DNA of 64,000 nucleotides, from NCBI RefSeq assembly GCF_016406145.1, contig NZ_CP066306.1:2666001-2730000 (forward strand), in the 5' to 3' direction. Below, piece after piece: positions 8,482-17,965 of the stretch. The notes beneath the pieces are model-generated. The model saw nothing but the letters and a program-made list of their open reading frames with translations. It was not told the origin of the DNA and ran no database searches. This stretch comes from Pseudomonas putida (lineage in GTDB: Bacteria > Pseudomonadota > Gammaproteobacteria > Pseudomonadales > Pseudomonadaceae). The position numbers and the translations under genes were made by a program. Numbering within the stretch: position 1 is the stretch's first letter; every line of letters begins with the position of its first letter.

Positions 8482-10185
8482 ATGAGCAAGCCCACTGCCG
8501 ACAACGCGCCCAACGCCGCTGCCAAAGGCGCCCCCGCCGTCCCTGCGAACTTCCTGCGGCCGATCATCCAGGCCGACCTGGACTCGGGCAAGCACAGCAG
8601 CATCGTCACTCGTTTCCCGCCGGAGCCCAATGGCTACCTGCACATCGGCCATGCCAAGTCGATCTGCGTCAATTTCGGCCTGGCCAAGGAGTTCGGCGGC
8701 GTCTGTCACCTGCGCTTCGACGACACCAACCCGGCCAAGGAAGACCAGGAGTACATCGATGCCATCCAGCGCGACGTCAAATGGCTGGGCTTCGACTGGG
8801 CCGGCGACGTGCGTTATGCCTCGAACTACTTCGACCAATTGCACGACTGGGCCGTTGAACTGATCAAGCGTGGCAAGGCCTATGTCTGCGACCTGACCCC
8901 TGATCAGGCCAAGGCCTACCGTGGCAGCCTGACCGAGCCAGGCCAGAACAGCCCGTTCCGTGAGCGCAGCGTTGAAGAGAACCTCGACCTGTTCGCACGC
9001 ATGAAGGCCGGCGAGTTCAAGGACGGCGAGCGCGTGCTGCGTGCCAAGATCGACATGGCCTCGCCGAACATGAACCTGCGCGACCCGATCCTGTACCGCA
9101 TCCGTCATGCCCACCACCACCAGACCGGTGACAAGTGGTGCATCTACCCCAACTACGACTTCACCCATGGTCAGTCCGATGCCATCGAAGGCATCACCCA
9201 CTCGATCTGCACCCTGGAGTTCGAAGGCCATCGGCCGCTGTACGACTGGTTCCTCGACAACCTGCCGGTACCGGCGCACCCGCGTCAGTACGAGTTCAGC
9301 CGCCTGAACCTTAACTACACCATCACCTCCAAGCGCAAGCTCAAGCAGCTGGTCGACGAGAAGCACGTCAGCGCCTGGGACGATCCGCGCATGTCGACCC
9401 TGTCGGGCTTCCGTCGTCGCGGTTACACCCCGGCCTCGATCCGCAACTTCTGCGAGATGGTCGGTACCAACCGCTCCGACGGTGTTGTCGACATGTCGAT
9501 GCTCGAATTCAGCATCCGTGACGACCTCGACCGCACCGCGCCTCGGGCCATGTGCGTACTGCGCCCGCTGAAAGTGGTCATCACCAACTACCCTGAAGGC
9601 CAGGTCGAGCAGCTCGAACTGCCGCGCCATCCCAAGGAAGACATGGGCGTACGCGTACTGCCCTTCGCCCGCGAACTGTACATCGACCGCGACGACTTCA
9701 TGGAAGAACCGCCAAAGGGCTACAAGCGCCTGGAACCGGCCGGTGAAGTGCGCCTGCGCGGCAGCTACGTGATCCGCGCCGACGAAGCGGTCAAGGACGC
9801 CGATGGCAACATCGTCGAGCTGCGCTGCTCCTACGACCCGGACACACTGGGCAAGAACCCCGAGGGGCGCAAGGTCAAGGGCGTGATCCACTGGGTGCCG
9901 GCAGAGGCCAGCGTCGAATGCGAAGTACGCCTGTACGACCGCCTGTTCCGCTCGCCGAACCCGGAAAAGGCCGAGGAGGGCGCCAGCTTCCTCGACAACA
10001 TCAACCCGGACTCGCTGCAAGTGCTGACCGGCTGCCGTGCCGAGCCGTCGCTGGGCCAGGCGCAGCCTGAAGACCGCTTCCAGTTCGAGCGCGAAGGCTA
10101 CTTCTGCGCCGACCTCAAGGACAGCCAGCCGGGCCGCCCGGTGTTCAACCGCACCGTCACCCTGCGTGACTCCTGGGGCAGCTAA
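8482..10185 (+). CDS. glnS: Glutamine--tRNA ligase
   Basis: 567 residues, a class I aminoacyl-tRNA synthetase that charges tRNA-Gln in the cytoplasm. The ATP-binding HIGH motif is at residues 54-57 (within [12 protein letters not shown]), and the KMSKS-equivalent TSKRKL is at about 282-287. The C-terminal half carries the two beta-barrel anticodon-binding domains. The ATG at 8482 is used; an upstream in-frame start would give an unusual extension. The N-terminal 25 residues (Ala/Pro-rich) are longer than in E. coli, as is common in Pseudomonas. cysS follows 9 bp downstream. Confidence 0.97.
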   Translation: MSKPTADNAPNAAAKGAPAVPANFLRPIIQADLDSGKHSSIVTRFPPEPNGYLHIGHAKSICVNFGLAKEFGGVCHLRFDDTNPAKEDQEYIDAIQRDVKWLGFDWAGDVRYASNYFDQLHDWAVELIKRGKAYVCDLTPDQAKAYRGSLTEPGQNSPFRERSVEENLDLFARMKAGEFKDGERVLRAKIDMASPNMNLRDPILYRIRHAHHHQTGDKWCIYPNYDFTHGQSDAIEGITHSICTLEFEGHRPLYDWFLDNLPVPAHPRQYEFSRLNLNYTITSKRKLKQLVDEKHVSAWDDPRMSTLSGFRRRGYTPASIRNFCEMVGTNRSDGVVDMSMLEFSIRDDLDRTAPRAMCVLRPLKVVITNYPEGQVEQLELPRHPKEDMGVRVLPFARELYIDRDDFMEEPPKGYKRLEPAGEVRLRGSYVIRADEAVKDADGNIVELRCSYDPDTLGKNPEGRKVKGVIHWVPAEASVECEVRLYDRLFRSPNPEKAEEGASFLDNINPDSLQVLTGCRAEPSLGQAQPEDRFQFEREGYFCADLKDSQPGRPVFNRTVTLRDSWGS

Positions 10186-10194
10186 GGAACCACC

Positions 10195-11577
10195 GTGCTT
10201 ACCATCTACAACACGCTGAGCAAAACCAAGGAAGTCTTCAAGCCGCTCGATGGCAACAAGGTGCGCATGTACGTGTGCGGCATGACCGTGTACGACTACT
10301 GCCACCTTGGCCATGGCCGCAGCATGGTGGCCTTCGACCTGGTCACGCGCTGGCTGCGCAAGAGCGGCTATGAGCTGACCTATGTGCGCAACATCACCGA
10401 CATCGACGACAAGATCATCAACCGGGCCAACGAGAACGGCGAAACGTTCGACGCGCTGACGGCCCGCATGATCGATGCGATGCACGAAGATGAACGGCGC
10501 CTGAACATCCTCAAGCCGGATCAGGAACCGCGAGCCACCGATCATATCGCCGGCATGCACGCGATGATCCAGACCCTGATCGACAAGGGTTACGCCTACG
10601 CACCGGGCAATGGCGACGTGTACTACCGGGTCGGGAAGTTCGTCGGCTACGGCAAGCTGTCGCGCAAGAAGATCGAGGACCTGCGCATCGGTGCCCGCAT
10701 CGAGGTCGACGAGGCCAAGCAGGACCCGCTCGACTTCGTGCTGTGGAAAGGCGTCAAACCGGGCGAACCGTACTGGGATTCGCCTTGGGGACCGGGCCGT
10801 CCGGGCTGGCACATCGAGTGCTCGGTGATGTCCACCTGCTGCCTGGGCGAGAGCTTCGACATCCACGGTGGCGGCAGCGACCTGGAGTTCCCGCACCACG
10901 AGAACGAAATCGCCCAGAGCGAAGCGGCGACCGGCAAGCAGTACGCCAACGCCTGGATGCATTGCGGCATGATCCGCATCAATGGCGAGAAGATGTCCAA
11001 GTCATTGAACAACTTCTTTACCATCCGTGACGTGCTCGACGTGTACCACCCGGAGGTGGTGCGCTACCTGCTGGTGGCCAGCCACTACCGCAGTGCCATC
11101 AACTACTCCGAAGACAGCTTGCGTGATGCCAAGGGTGCCCTGGAGCGCTTCTATCACGCACTGCGTGGCTTGCCACGTGTGGCGGCCAAGGGTGGTGAGG
11201 AATTCGTCGAGCGCTTCAGCGTGGCGATGAACGACGACTTCGGCACCCCCGAAGCCTGCGCTGTGCTGTTCGACCTGGTGCGCGAAATCAACCGCCTGCG
11301 CGACAGCGACCCGGATGCGGCTGCCGGCCTGGCCGGTCGCCTGCGTGAGCTGGGTGATGTGCTGGGTGTACTGCAGCTGGAGGCCGATGACTTCCTGCGT
11401 GCAGGGGCTGAGGGCAAGGTCGATGCGGCTGAAGTAGAAGCGCTGATCCAGGCGCGCCTGCAGGCGCGTGCCGACAAGAACTGGGCAGAGTCCGACCGTA
11501 TCCGCGACCAGCTGACCGCCATGGGCGTAGTGCTGGAAGACAGCAAGGGCGCGACCACCTGGCGTCTGGCTGACTGA
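10195..11577 (+). CDS. cysS: Cysteine--tRNA ligase
   Basis: 460 residues, class I CysRS. It charges tRNA-Cys and selects cysteine through a zinc ion. The motifs are [15 protein letters not shown] (zinc Cys29; HIGH variant HLGH at 37-40), the second zinc cluster around WHIECSVMS with the HHENE site, and KMSKS at 266-270. The GTG start at 10195 is supported by AAGGA just after the glnS stop. It forms an operon with glnS. A perfect hairpin follows 10 bp after the stop. Confidence 0.97.
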   Translation: MLTIYNTLSKTKEVFKPLDGNKVRMYVCGMTVYDYCHLGHGRSMVAFDLVTRWLRKSGYELTYVRNITDIDDKIINRANENGETFDALTARMIDAMHEDERRLNILKPDQEPRATDHIAGMHAMIQTLIDKGYAYAPGNGDVYYRVGKFVGYGKLSRKKIEDLRIGARIEVDEAKQDPLDFVLWKGVKPGEPYWDSPWGPGRPGWHIECSVMSTCCLGESFDIHGGGSDLEFPHHENEIAQSEAATGKQYANAWMHCGMIRINGEKMSKSLNNFFTIRDVLDVYHPEVVRYLLVASHYRSAINYSEDSLRDAKGALERFYHALRGLPRVAAKGGEEFVERFSVAMNDDFGTPEACAVLFDLVREINRLRDSDPDAAAGLAGRLRELGDVLGVLQLEADDFLRAGAEGKVDAAEVEALIQARLQARADKNWAESDRIRDQLTAMGVVLEDSKGATTWRLAD

Positions 11578-11587
11578 TGATGTAACA

Positions 11588-11606
11588 GGGGCCGCTTTGC
11601 GGCCCC
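11588..11606 (+). terminator. Perfect 8 bp hairpin after cysS
   Basis: GGGGCCGC-TTT-GCGGCCCC forms an 8 bp stem with a 3 nt loop, 10 bp after the cysS stop. There is no T tract, but it merges directly into the REP pair that follows. It probably ends or protects the glnS-cysS transcript. Confidence 0.55.
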
Positions 11607-11692
11607 ATCGCCGGCAAGCCGGCTCCCACAGGTATTGCGCAGGGCTCGAAGATTGTGCTGTCGTGGTGGGAGCCGGCTTGCCGGCGATGGGC
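11601..11692. repeat. Second inverted pair of REP elements
   Basis: The REP core CATCGCCGGCAAGCCGGCTC at about 11606-11625 is mirrored by GAGCCGGCTTGCCGGCGATG at about 11670-11689. The pair fills the gap between convergent cysS and the histidine kinase, the same arrangement as the pair after pvdQ. Confidence 0.87.
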
Positions 11693-11711
11693 TGCACAGC
11701 AGCCCCCGCTT

Positions 11712-13103
11712 TTACCTGGGCAACCCCGCCAACGGGCAATGCAACACCAGCTTGGCCCCACCCAGCTCACTATCACCCACCACCAGCTCAAACCCATGCA
11801 GGTCGACGATCGCCGCAACGATCGACAACCCCAGCCCGAACCCCGGGTGACGGTGTCCTTCCTCGCTGCGATAAAACCGCTTCAGCACTGCAGTCCGCTC
11901 TTCCTCCGGAATCCCGGGTCCGCTGTCCTCGATAGCGATATGCACGCCTGCTTCGTCCTGCGTAGCCGTAATGGCCACCCGGCCACCTTCTGGCGTGAAC
12001 TTGATGGCATTGCCCACCAGGTTGGCCAGCGCTTCGAACAGCAACTCGCGGTCCCCATGCAGCGCCGGCAAGTGCTCAGGCTGTTGCAGCTGCAGGCGAA
12101 TACCGCCATCTTCGGCCAGGGGCAGGTAGAAATCATGCAACTCCACCAGCAGCTCACGCGGGGCCAGCTGAACGAAGCCAGCGCGGCGCTGGCGATCCTC
12201 CAGTTCACTGATGCGCAACAGGCCGCGAAAACGTGCCATCAGGGTATCGGTTTCGCCGATGGCCTGGTCCAGTGCCTCGGCTTGTGCCGAGTCCAGCCCG
12301 GTCTGCTGGCGGATGCGGTACAGCTGTGCACGCAGGCGGGTGAGTGGTGTGCGCAGGTCGTGGGCAATGTTGTCGCACACGCCCTTGACCTCATGCATCA
12401 GCCGTTCTATCCGGTCAAGCATGGCGTTGACGATGGCGGCCAGCATGTCCAGCTCGTCGCGCCGGGCCGACAGCGGCAGGCGGTGGGTGAGGTCGCCGGC
12501 GACGATCAGCTCTGCCTGCGCCTGTATGGCCCGAATGCGTTTCAAAGGCCTGCGGCGCAGCAGGTACCAGCCGGCGAAGCCCGGGATAAGTGTCAGCGAT
12601 ATGCCCCATAGCAAGGCGTGCAGGATGATGCGTGTCACCACGAACAACGAGCCGTTGTCGCGCAGCAGTACCAGCCAGCGGCCGTCCTGAACCTTGATTG
12701 CCACCGCGTCGCAGCTGTCACGTGGCATGTGCGGGTCATCGGCGTCCAGGCAACGCTCCAGTTCATGTACCTTGCCGTCCAGGCCGAGTTCCGGCGGAAT
12801 TGCACGGATACGCCCGCCGATCGGGTTTAGCTGGGCGTCGAACAGGCCGTAAGCATCAAAGGCGCGTTCCTCGAACGCCTGGCTGGCGATCAGTGCGTCG
12901 TCCAGCTGCTTGCCGCTCATGTGCGCGAACAGGTGCTGGCGCTGCAGCATGGAATGGCGGGTCAGCTTGTTCAGGTAGCTGGAAACCTCGAAGTACAGCA
13001 CCCCCATGAGGATGCTGCTCCACGCCACGAAGAGGAAGCTGTACAGCGCCAGCAGGCGGCTGGTCGAGGAGCTCCAGCCCTTAGACGGGTTCAGCAATGG
13101 CAT
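11712..13103 (-). CDS. Membrane sensor histidine kinase of an OmpR-type two-component system
   Basis: 463 residues. Two transmembrane segments (about 17-40 and 158-182) enclose a periplasmic sensor of about 115 residues with Cys118 and Cys131. A HAMP linker follows (about 183-237), then the dimerisation helix with phospho-accepting His248 in DNIAHDLRTPLTRLRAQ. The ATP-binding boxes are N (NLVGNAIKF), G1 (EDSGPGI) and G2 (GFGLGLSIV). The gene overlaps the upstream regulator gene by 23 bp, so the two proteins are cognate partners. The signal sensed is not evident. Confidence 0.93.
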   Translation of the reverse strand: MPLLNPSKGWSSSTSRLLALYSFLFVAWSSILMGVLYFEVSSYLNKLTRHSMLQRQHLFAHMSGKQLDDALIASQAFEERAFDAYGLFDAQLNPIGGRIRAIPPELGLDGKVHELERCLDADDPHMPRDSCDAVAIKVQDGRWLVLLRDNGSLFVVTRIILHALLWGISLTLIPGFAGWYLLRRRPLKRIRAIQAQAELIVAGDLTHRLPLSARRDELDMLAAIVNAMLDRIERLMHEVKGVCDNIAHDLRTPLTRLRAQLYRIRQQTGLDSAQAEALDQAIGETDTLMARFRGLLRISELEDRQRRAGFVQLAPRELLVELHDFYLPLAEDGGIRLQLQQPEHLPALHGDRELLFEALANLVGNAIKFTPEGGRVAITATQDEAGVHIAIEDSGPGIPEEERTAVLKRFYRSEEGHRHPGFGLGLSIVAAIVDLHGFELVVGDSELGGAKLVLHCPLAGLPR

Positions 13104-13761
13104 AGCCGGAGCCCCGTACGGTACGGATCAGCGGCGATTGCCCGGGGGAATCGATCTTCTTGCGCAGCCGGCCGATATGCACATCGATCAGGTTGGTGCC
13201 AGGGTCGAAGTGGTAGCCCCAGACTTCCTCGAAGATCATCATCCGCGTGATTACCTGGCCGCTGTGGCGCATCAGGTACTCCAGCAATTTGTACTCGGTG
13301 GGCAGCAGGTTGAGCGTCTGGTCGCCGCGGCGGGCCTCATGGCTGATCAGGTCCAGTTGCAAGTCGGCGACCTGCAGCCGGGTCTGGGTCATCGGCACGC
13401 TGTTGCGCCGCAACAGCACTTCCACCCGGGCGGCCATCTCGTCGGAGGCGAACGGTTTGGTCAGGTAGTCGTCGCCACCGGCACGCAGGCCTCGTACACG
13501 CTCATCGACGTCGGACAGTGCGCTGATCATCAGGATGGGCGTTGCGATTTTCAGGTTGCGCAGGGTGGTGACGATGGTCAGGCCATCGACCTCAGGCAGC
13601 ATGCGGTCCAGGGTGATCAGGTCGTAGCCGCCGCCGATGGCCTTGGCCAGGCCTTCACGGCCATTATCTGCCCAATCCACTTCCAGACCGTGGCTGGTGA
13701 GTTCGGCGACGATTTCCTGGCCGGTGACGGCGTCGTCTTCGATGGTCAGTACGCGTGGCAT
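13081..13761 (-). CDS. OmpR/PhoB-family response regulator
   Basis: 226 residues from the ATG at 13761. The receiver has the acidic pair at residues 9-10 (TIEDDAV), phospho-accepting Asp52 (LITLDRMLP), Thr/Ser in MISALSD and Lys in LTKPF. The C-terminal winged helix (about 128-224) ends with the typical VRGSGYAIAEPV. It overlaps the kinase gene. The regulated genes cannot be read from the sequence; self-regulation is usual. Confidence 0.93.
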   Translation of the reverse strand: MPRVLTIEDDAVTGQEIVAELTSHGLEVDWADNGREGLAKAIGGGYDLITLDRMLPEVDGLTIVTTLRNLKIATPILMISALSDVDERVRGLRAGGDDYLTKPFASDEMAARVEVLLRRNSVPMTQTRLQVADLQLDLISHEARRGDQTLNLLPTEYKLLEYLMRHSGQVITRMMIFEEVWGYHFDPGTNLIDVHIGRLRKKIDSPGQSPLIRTVRGSGYAIAEPV

Positions 13762-13899
13762 GCTGGTTCCTGGGCGTCTAGTGGAGGCTTGATTGTGCCA
13801 AAGAATAGACTGCCGGGAATTTAAGAAAAATTCATCTGGCTGCAGTTTCTTTGTTGCGGGGCAAACTCGCTTGCTCAATGTCTAAAGATGACGCAATCC

Positions 13900-13930
13900 C
13901 TGTGGTAGCGGGCTTGTCGGCGATGGGGCC
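13900..13930. repeat. Single REP-like remnant
   Basis: GTGGTAGCGGGCTTGTCGGCGATGGGGCC resembles half of the REP pairs at 6897 and 11601 but has a different central stem (GCGGGCTTGTCGGC) and no inverted partner. It lies between the response regulator promoter and the ilvE terminator. Confidence 0.5.
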
Positions 13931-13943
13931 GTAACGCTCAGCC

Positions 13944-13977
13944 AAAAAAAGGGGCATGCCAGCGTCTGGCATGCCCC
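13944..13977 (-). terminator. Rho-independent terminator of ilvE
   Basis: Read on the minus strand, GGGGCATGCCAG pairs with CTGGCATGCCCC around a 3 nt loop and is followed by seven T residues. It begins 24 bp after the ilvE stop. This is one of the clearest intrinsic terminators in the window. Confidence 0.92.
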
Positions 13978-14000
13978 GTGGTTCAGCGTGGCGCGATGGC

Positions 14001-15020
14001 TCAGGCGACCTTGACGATCCAGCCCGCCGGCGCTTCGACGTCGCCGCTCTGGATACCGGTCAGCTCGTTGTAGAGCTTCTGGGTGACCGGGCCAACCTTT
14101 TCCAGGTCATGGAACACGTGCAGCTTGCCGTTGTACTCGATGCCACCGATCGGGGTGATCACCGCGGCGGTACCGCAGGCACCGGCTTCGATGAAGCGGT
14201 CGAGCTTGTTGATTTCGACATCGCCTTCGATCACGGTCAGGCCCAGGCGCGAGGACGCCAGTTCCATCAGCGACAGGCGGGTGATGCCTGGCAGTACCGA
14301 AGCTGATTTCGGGGTGATGAATTCGTTGTTGGCGGTGATGCCGAAGAAGTTGGCCGAACCGACTTCCTCGATCTTGGTGTGCGTCAGCGGATCGAGGTAG
14401 ATGGCGTCGGCGAAGTTGGCTTTCTTGGCTTCAGCACCTGGCTGCAGGCTGGCCGCATAGTTGCCGCCGACCTTGGCCGCGCCGGTGCCTTGCGGAGCTG
14501 CGCGGTCGAAGTTGGAAATCTGGAAGTTGTGCGGCTTCATGCCGCCTTTGAAGTAGGAGCCAACCGGGATGGCGAATACCGAAAAAATGAACTCCGGGGC
14601 GGTGCGCACGCCGATGTTGTCGCCGGTGCCGATCACGAACGGGCGCAGGTACAGGGCACCCTTGCCGTGTGGCGGGACGAATTTCTCGTTGGCCTTGACC
14701 ACTTGTTTGCAGGCCTCGATGAACACATCGGTCGGCACATGCGGCATCAGCAGGCGAGCGCAGCTGCGCTGCATGCGGGCGGCGTTCTGGTCAGGGCGGA
14801 ACAGGTTGATCGAGCCGTCCTTGCAGCGGTAGGCCTTGAGGCCTTCGAAACACTGCTGGCCATAGTGCAGGGCAGTGGAGCCTTCACTGATGTGCAGCAC
14901 GTTGTCTTCAGTCAGGGTGCCTTTGTCCCACTCACCATTGCGCCATACGGACAGGTAGCGCTTGTCGGTCTTGATGTAGTCGAAACCCAGCTTGTCCCAG
15001 TTAATGCTTTCGTTACTCAT
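14001..15020 (-). CDS. ilvE: Branched-chain amino acid aminotransferase
   Basis: 339 residues, a fold-type IV PLP enzyme. It moves the amino group between glutamate and the 2-oxo acids of leucine, isoleucine and valine. PLP-binding Lys183 is in GTGAAKVGGNYAAS, and the cofactor glutamate is in IEEVGSANFFG. The length and the GSTALHYGQQCFEGLKAYR block fit the larger (BCAT2-like) bacterial form. It is a single-gene unit with its own terminator at 13944. A GC-rich hairpin lies in its leader. Confidence 0.96.
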   Translation of the reverse strand: MSNESINWDKLGFDYIKTDKRYLSVWRNGEWDKGTLTEDNVLHISEGSTALHYGQQCFEGLKAYRCKDGSINLFRPDQNAARMQRSCARLLMPHVPTDVFIEACKQVVKANEKFVPPHGKGALYLRPFVIGTGDNIGVRTAPEFIFSVFAIPVGSYFKGGMKPHNFQISNFDRAAPQGTGAAKVGGNYAASLQPGAEAKKANFADAIYLDPLTHTKIEEVGSANFFGITANNEFITPKSASVLPGITRLSLMELASSRLGLTVIEGDVEINKLDRFIEAGACGTAAVITPIGGIEYNGKLHVFHDLEKVGPVTQKLYNELTGIQSGDVEAPAGWIVKVA

Positions 15021-15044
15021 GACACCCTCGATTGTCTTGCAAGT

Positions 15045-15060
15045 GCCCGATCGCTCGGGC
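15045..15060 (-). promoter_or_regulatory. Hairpin in the ilvE 5' leader
   Basis: GCCCGA-TCGC-TCGGGC forms a perfect 6 bp stem with a tetraloop, 25-40 nt upstream of the ilvE ATG. It could affect mRNA stability. There is no run of Leu/Ile/Val codons that would indicate attenuation. Confidence 0.3.
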
Positions 15061-15142
15061 TGCTGTTATATGCGCACCTCGCCACGATAATACATCCGCT
15101 GCGGATCGGGAACGGCCAGTCACGAATTGGCGGCTATCTGGA

Positions 15143-16735
15143 TCATGGTGACGCCGATGGCAGGTGCAGGTAAGCGTCCAGCGCCAGTTGCTGGAGAAAC
15201 ACTGAATCATGGGAAGCCACCAGCATCGCCCCCTGAAACTGCCGTAGCATGGCCTCCAGCGCTTCAAGCGACGGCAGGTCCAGATGGTTGCCGGGCTCAT
15301 CGAGCAACAGCAGGTCCACGCCGCGTTTGCGATAAAGCACACCAGCCAGTGCTGCCTTGAGCCGCTCGCCGCCGCTGAGCAAACTGCTGGGCAGCTCGAT
15401 GCGTGCGGCATCGAGGCCCAGTTGAGCCAGCCGCATGCGCAGAACGCCGGATGGCAGTGTCGGGTTAGCCTCGCGCAGGTGTGCCAGAACGGTCTGCTGC
15501 CCGGGTAATGAACTGCAGTGCTGGTCGAGCATCGCGACTTCGCCACTCATCCGAACGCTGCCGGCCTGGATGGGCAACGCTTCGCACAGCACCTGAAGGA
15601 GTGTTGACTTACCACTGCCGTTGGTACCGACCAGTCCGAGCCGTTGGCCCAGGCAAAGGCGCAGGTCGATCGGTTCGGTACTGCCGCGCGGCAGCACAAG
15701 CCCCTGCAGTGCCAGCACTTCGCGACCAGGGTGCGATTGAGGTGTCGGCGCATGAAGAATGATCGCGCTGTCTCGCTCTACCTGGCGCGCCGCTTCCTGC
15801 ACCTGCGTTTGCAGGGCCTGCAGGGCATCGTTGTGATCGCGACGCTGTTTGCCAGCCGTGGCCTGGCTACGTTGCTGCTGGCGGTCGATGAGTATCTTGG
15901 CCTGGTTGGCGTGCTTGGCGTGGTGGCTGGCACGTGACTGGTGGCGTTCAAGGCGCTCCCGTTGTTCGTGCAACGTTTTGGCGGTGAGCTGGCGCTCATG
16001 CTTTGCGCGGACCAGTTGTTGCTGAGCCTGTTCGCGCTGTTCGGCCTTGCGCTGGGCATAGAAGCTGTAAGGGCCCCCGAATGCCTGCAAGCCAAGGCTC
16101 GACAGTTCGACGATGCGCGACATGTGTTCGAGCAAGCCACGGTCATGGCTGATAACCAGCAAGCCCCGGTCCCAAGCCGTGATCATGGCCATAAGCTGAG
16201 CGCGCCCTTCGCTGTCCAAGTGGTTGCTGGGCTCGTCCAGGATCAGGTAATCGCTATCGCTGAGCCAGGCACCGAGCAGGGCGACGCGCATAGCCTGGCC
16301 GCCGCTGAGCTCGGCAGCGGGGTAATCGGGGGTGAGGTGACCCAGGCCGTGGCGATCCAGCAGGATGTGCAGCCGCTCACGAATGTCCCATTGATCGCCC
16401 ACAGTGTCGAAACCGTGAAGGTCGATGCTGCCTTTTTCGATACTTTGCAACGCAGCGATCACCTGCCCGATCTGGGCTAGATCGGCGACGGTGGTACTGT
16501 GCCGGATCACTTGCTGGTCCAGGTGATGAACCCTGCCATGGCGAGTGCAGCGGCCGCTGCTGGGCAAACGCTGGCCGGCGAGTATCTGCCCGAGCAGGCT
16601 TTTGCCCACACCATTACGCCCGACCATGCCGGTCGGGCGTTGGTCAAAGCACGCGTTGAGGTCGGTAAACAGTGGCTTGCCATCGGGCAAAACCAGGGAG
16701 ACGCTGTCCAGCGTCAGGAACGACGTATTCGTCAT
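15143..16735 (-). CDS. ABC-F family ATPase (two fused ATP-binding domains)
   Basis: 530 residues with no membrane segments, so it is not a transporter. ABC-F proteins bind ribosomes and act in translation or in target protection. Domain 1 has Walker A GRNGVGKS (39-46), signature LSGGQ and Walker B YLILDEPSNHLD. The linker, rich in Gln, Arg and His, contains a coiled coil of about 80 residues. Domain 2 has GTNGSGKST, LSGGER and LLLLDEPGNHLD. The ATG at 16735 is chosen for its GGAG 6 nt upstream over a GTG at 16747. The exact subfamily is unclear, and an antibiotic-resistance role is not proven. Confidence 0.88.
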   Translation of the reverse strand: MTNTSFLTLDSVSLVLPDGKPLFTDLNACFDQRPTGMVGRNGVGKSLLGQILAGQRLPSSGRCTRHGRVHHLDQQVIRHSTTVADLAQIGQVIAALQSIEKGSIDLHGFDTVGDQWDIRERLHILLDRHGLGHLTPDYPAAELSGGQAMRVALLGAWLSDSDYLILDEPSNHLDSEGRAQLMAMITAWDRGLLVISHDRGLLEHMSRIVELSSLGLQAFGGPYSFYAQRKAEQREQAQQQLVRAKHERQLTAKTLHEQRERLERHQSRASHHAKHANQAKILIDRQQQRSQATAGKQRRDHNDALQALQTQVQEAARQVERDSAIILHAPTPQSHPGREVLALQGLVLPRGSTEPIDLRLCLGQRLGLVGTNGSGKSTLLQVLCEALPIQAGSVRMSGEVAMLDQHCSSLPGQQTVLAHLREANPTLPSGVLRMRLAQLGLDAARIELPSSLLSGGERLKAALAGVLYRKRGVDLLLLDEPGNHLDLPSLEALEAMLRQFQGAMLVASHDSVFLQQLALDAYLHLPSASP

Positions 16736-16903
16736 GCACAACTCCACTCATGCCGCGACATCTCCGGAGCAAACCAGAGGCTGAAGGCTGGCCGTCGAAG
16801 GGACGGCGGCATCAATGGCGCATTGGACGAATACCTCCTGTAGTGAGATGCAAGAGCCTAGCGCAAAGGCGAGGGGAGGTAAATCACCGCTCGCCTGTTG
16901 GCC

Positions 16904-17263
16904 TCAACGCCCCTGCAAGCGCTTGTTCCAGTCGCCTGCGTGGCTTCGTTGGCAGGCTTCTTCACTGTCGAAGCGCACATGCCATGCCGGGTGATCCAGC
17001 CTTATACCTGCCTCGTCCAGCGCCTGGGCCGTCAGTTTGAGCATGTGTACCTTCGCATCACTCGCCAGCGCTGCGGCCTTGTCCACCTCGCGCTCGAATA
17101 CCCAGGTAATGCGCAAGCTTGCAGGGAACTGATCAGGGTCCAGGCGATGTGTCAGCCAGCTGAACCCGACGATTTGCGCCTTGGCCGTTTCGCAGGCGTC
17201 GGTCAGGCACGCCACCAGTTCACGCTCAAGGCGCGCCAATTCGCGTTTGCCCAATGCTTTCAT
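16904..17263 (-). CDS. Conserved hypothetical protein
   Basis: 119 residues, soluble, with no signal peptide. A charged helix (KALGKRELARLERELVACLTDACETAKAQI) precedes a beta-rich middle (GFSWLTHRLDPDQFPASLRITWVF), and HVRFDSEEACQRSHAGDWNKRL stands near the end. Similar proteins occur in Pseudomonas, sometimes mislabelled as Fis-type regulators, but I see no helix-turn-helix of that kind. The start overlaps the stop of the glyoxalase-fold gene by 4 bp (ATGA), so the two are coupled. Confidence 0.7.
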   Translation of the reverse strand: MKALGKRELARLERELVACLTDACETAKAQIVGFSWLTHRLDPDQFPASLRITWVFEREVDKAAALASDAKVHMLKLTAQALDEAGIRLDHPAWHVRFDSEEACQRSHAGDWNKRLQGR

Positions 17264-17637
17264 TGCGCGGCCTCGTCATCGATCTGCTGGCAGAAACGCA
17301 ACAGGTTACCGAACGGGTCACGTATCTGCATCTGCAGGCCCCAGTCGACACGCTCGGCCTGAGGGCGGGCGTAGCTGTACTGTTTGTCCTGCAGTTCACG
17401 TTCCAGCGCCAGCAGTTCATCGGTACGGGCAAACACCGTCGAACCTGGGCAGGCGTCGCCGTGATGCTCGCTCAGGTGCAGGACCAGGCCGTCGCGGTGG
17501 ATTTGCGCATACAAAGGCAGATCCGGGCTGAAGCGGTGCTCCCAGTCCAGGGTGAAGCCGAGGAAATCGAGGTAGAACTCCTTGGCCTTTTCGACCGAGA
17601 AAATGCGCAGGATGGGGATGGCAGGGGCGAGAAGCAT
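17260..17637 (-). CDS. Glyoxalase/bleomycin-resistance fold protein
   Basis: 125 residues, one vicinal-oxygen-chelate domain: PAIPILRIFSVEKAKEFYLDFLGF at the start, LHLSEHHGD in the middle, and the terminal MQIRDPFGNLLRF that carries the usual acidic position. The ATG at 17637 has AAGGA 7 nt upstream. This single-domain form often dimerises to bind drugs such as bleomycin, but the substrate here is unknown. It is first in a two-gene unit. Confidence 0.83.
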   Translation of the reverse strand: MLLAPAIPILRIFSVEKAKEFYLDFLGFTLDWEHRFSPDLPLYAQIHRDGLVLHLSEHHGDACPGSTVFARTDELLALERELQDKQYSYARPQAERVDWGLQMQIRDPFGNLLRFCQQIDDEAAQ

Positions 17638-17965
17638 GGCTGTTCCTTGGCCGTGGGCGGTACTCAAGTGGATTGCCAGTCTACTGATTGTCGCGGCGAG
17701 CTGTCTTGTACGCGGTGATTACTCTGGCAGATTCAAGCACCGAAACAGGGCTGATCAGTGCCCTTGTGTCGTGCGTCATGACCCGGCATGCCCCATGCCA
17801 GAGCCTCGCGCAATATGTTTCATATGGCTTCACCTGCGTAGTTGGCCCGCAAACTGCTATATCCCAGCCAATCGAATTTGATCGAGTGGTCAGGCCTGCA
17901 GCACGTCGGTGCGCGGCGTTGATCCTCTTAACGGCCACCAGGCCGTGGATATCAGGGGCTATAGG
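17638..17965. other. Intergenic region between the glyoxalase-like gene and ureD
   Basis: 328 bp holding the divergent promoters. The only element I can assign well is the sigma-54 type promoter at 17842-17858. A GCACC half-site near 17737 is a weak candidate for a nitrogen-regulator site. No open frame here looks coding. Confidence 0.5.
17842..17858 (+). promoter_or_regulatory. Candidate sigma-54 (RpoN) promoter of the urease operon
   Basis: TTGGCCCGCAAACTGCT matches the -24/-12 consensus (YTGGCACGRNNNTTGCW) with the invariant GG and GC exactly 10 nt apart and three mismatches. Transcription would start near 17869, giving a leader of about 97 nt before ureD. NtrC/sigma-54 control of urease is known in pseudomonads, so the location makes sense. 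Confidence 0.65.

Noticed and set aside
8290..10962. An open frame of about 890 codons on the strand opposite glnS and cysS
   Set aside because: It is a shadow caused by GC-rich codon use in glnS and cysS. The encoded sequence has no known domain and no ribosome site, and it crosses two firmly identified genes.
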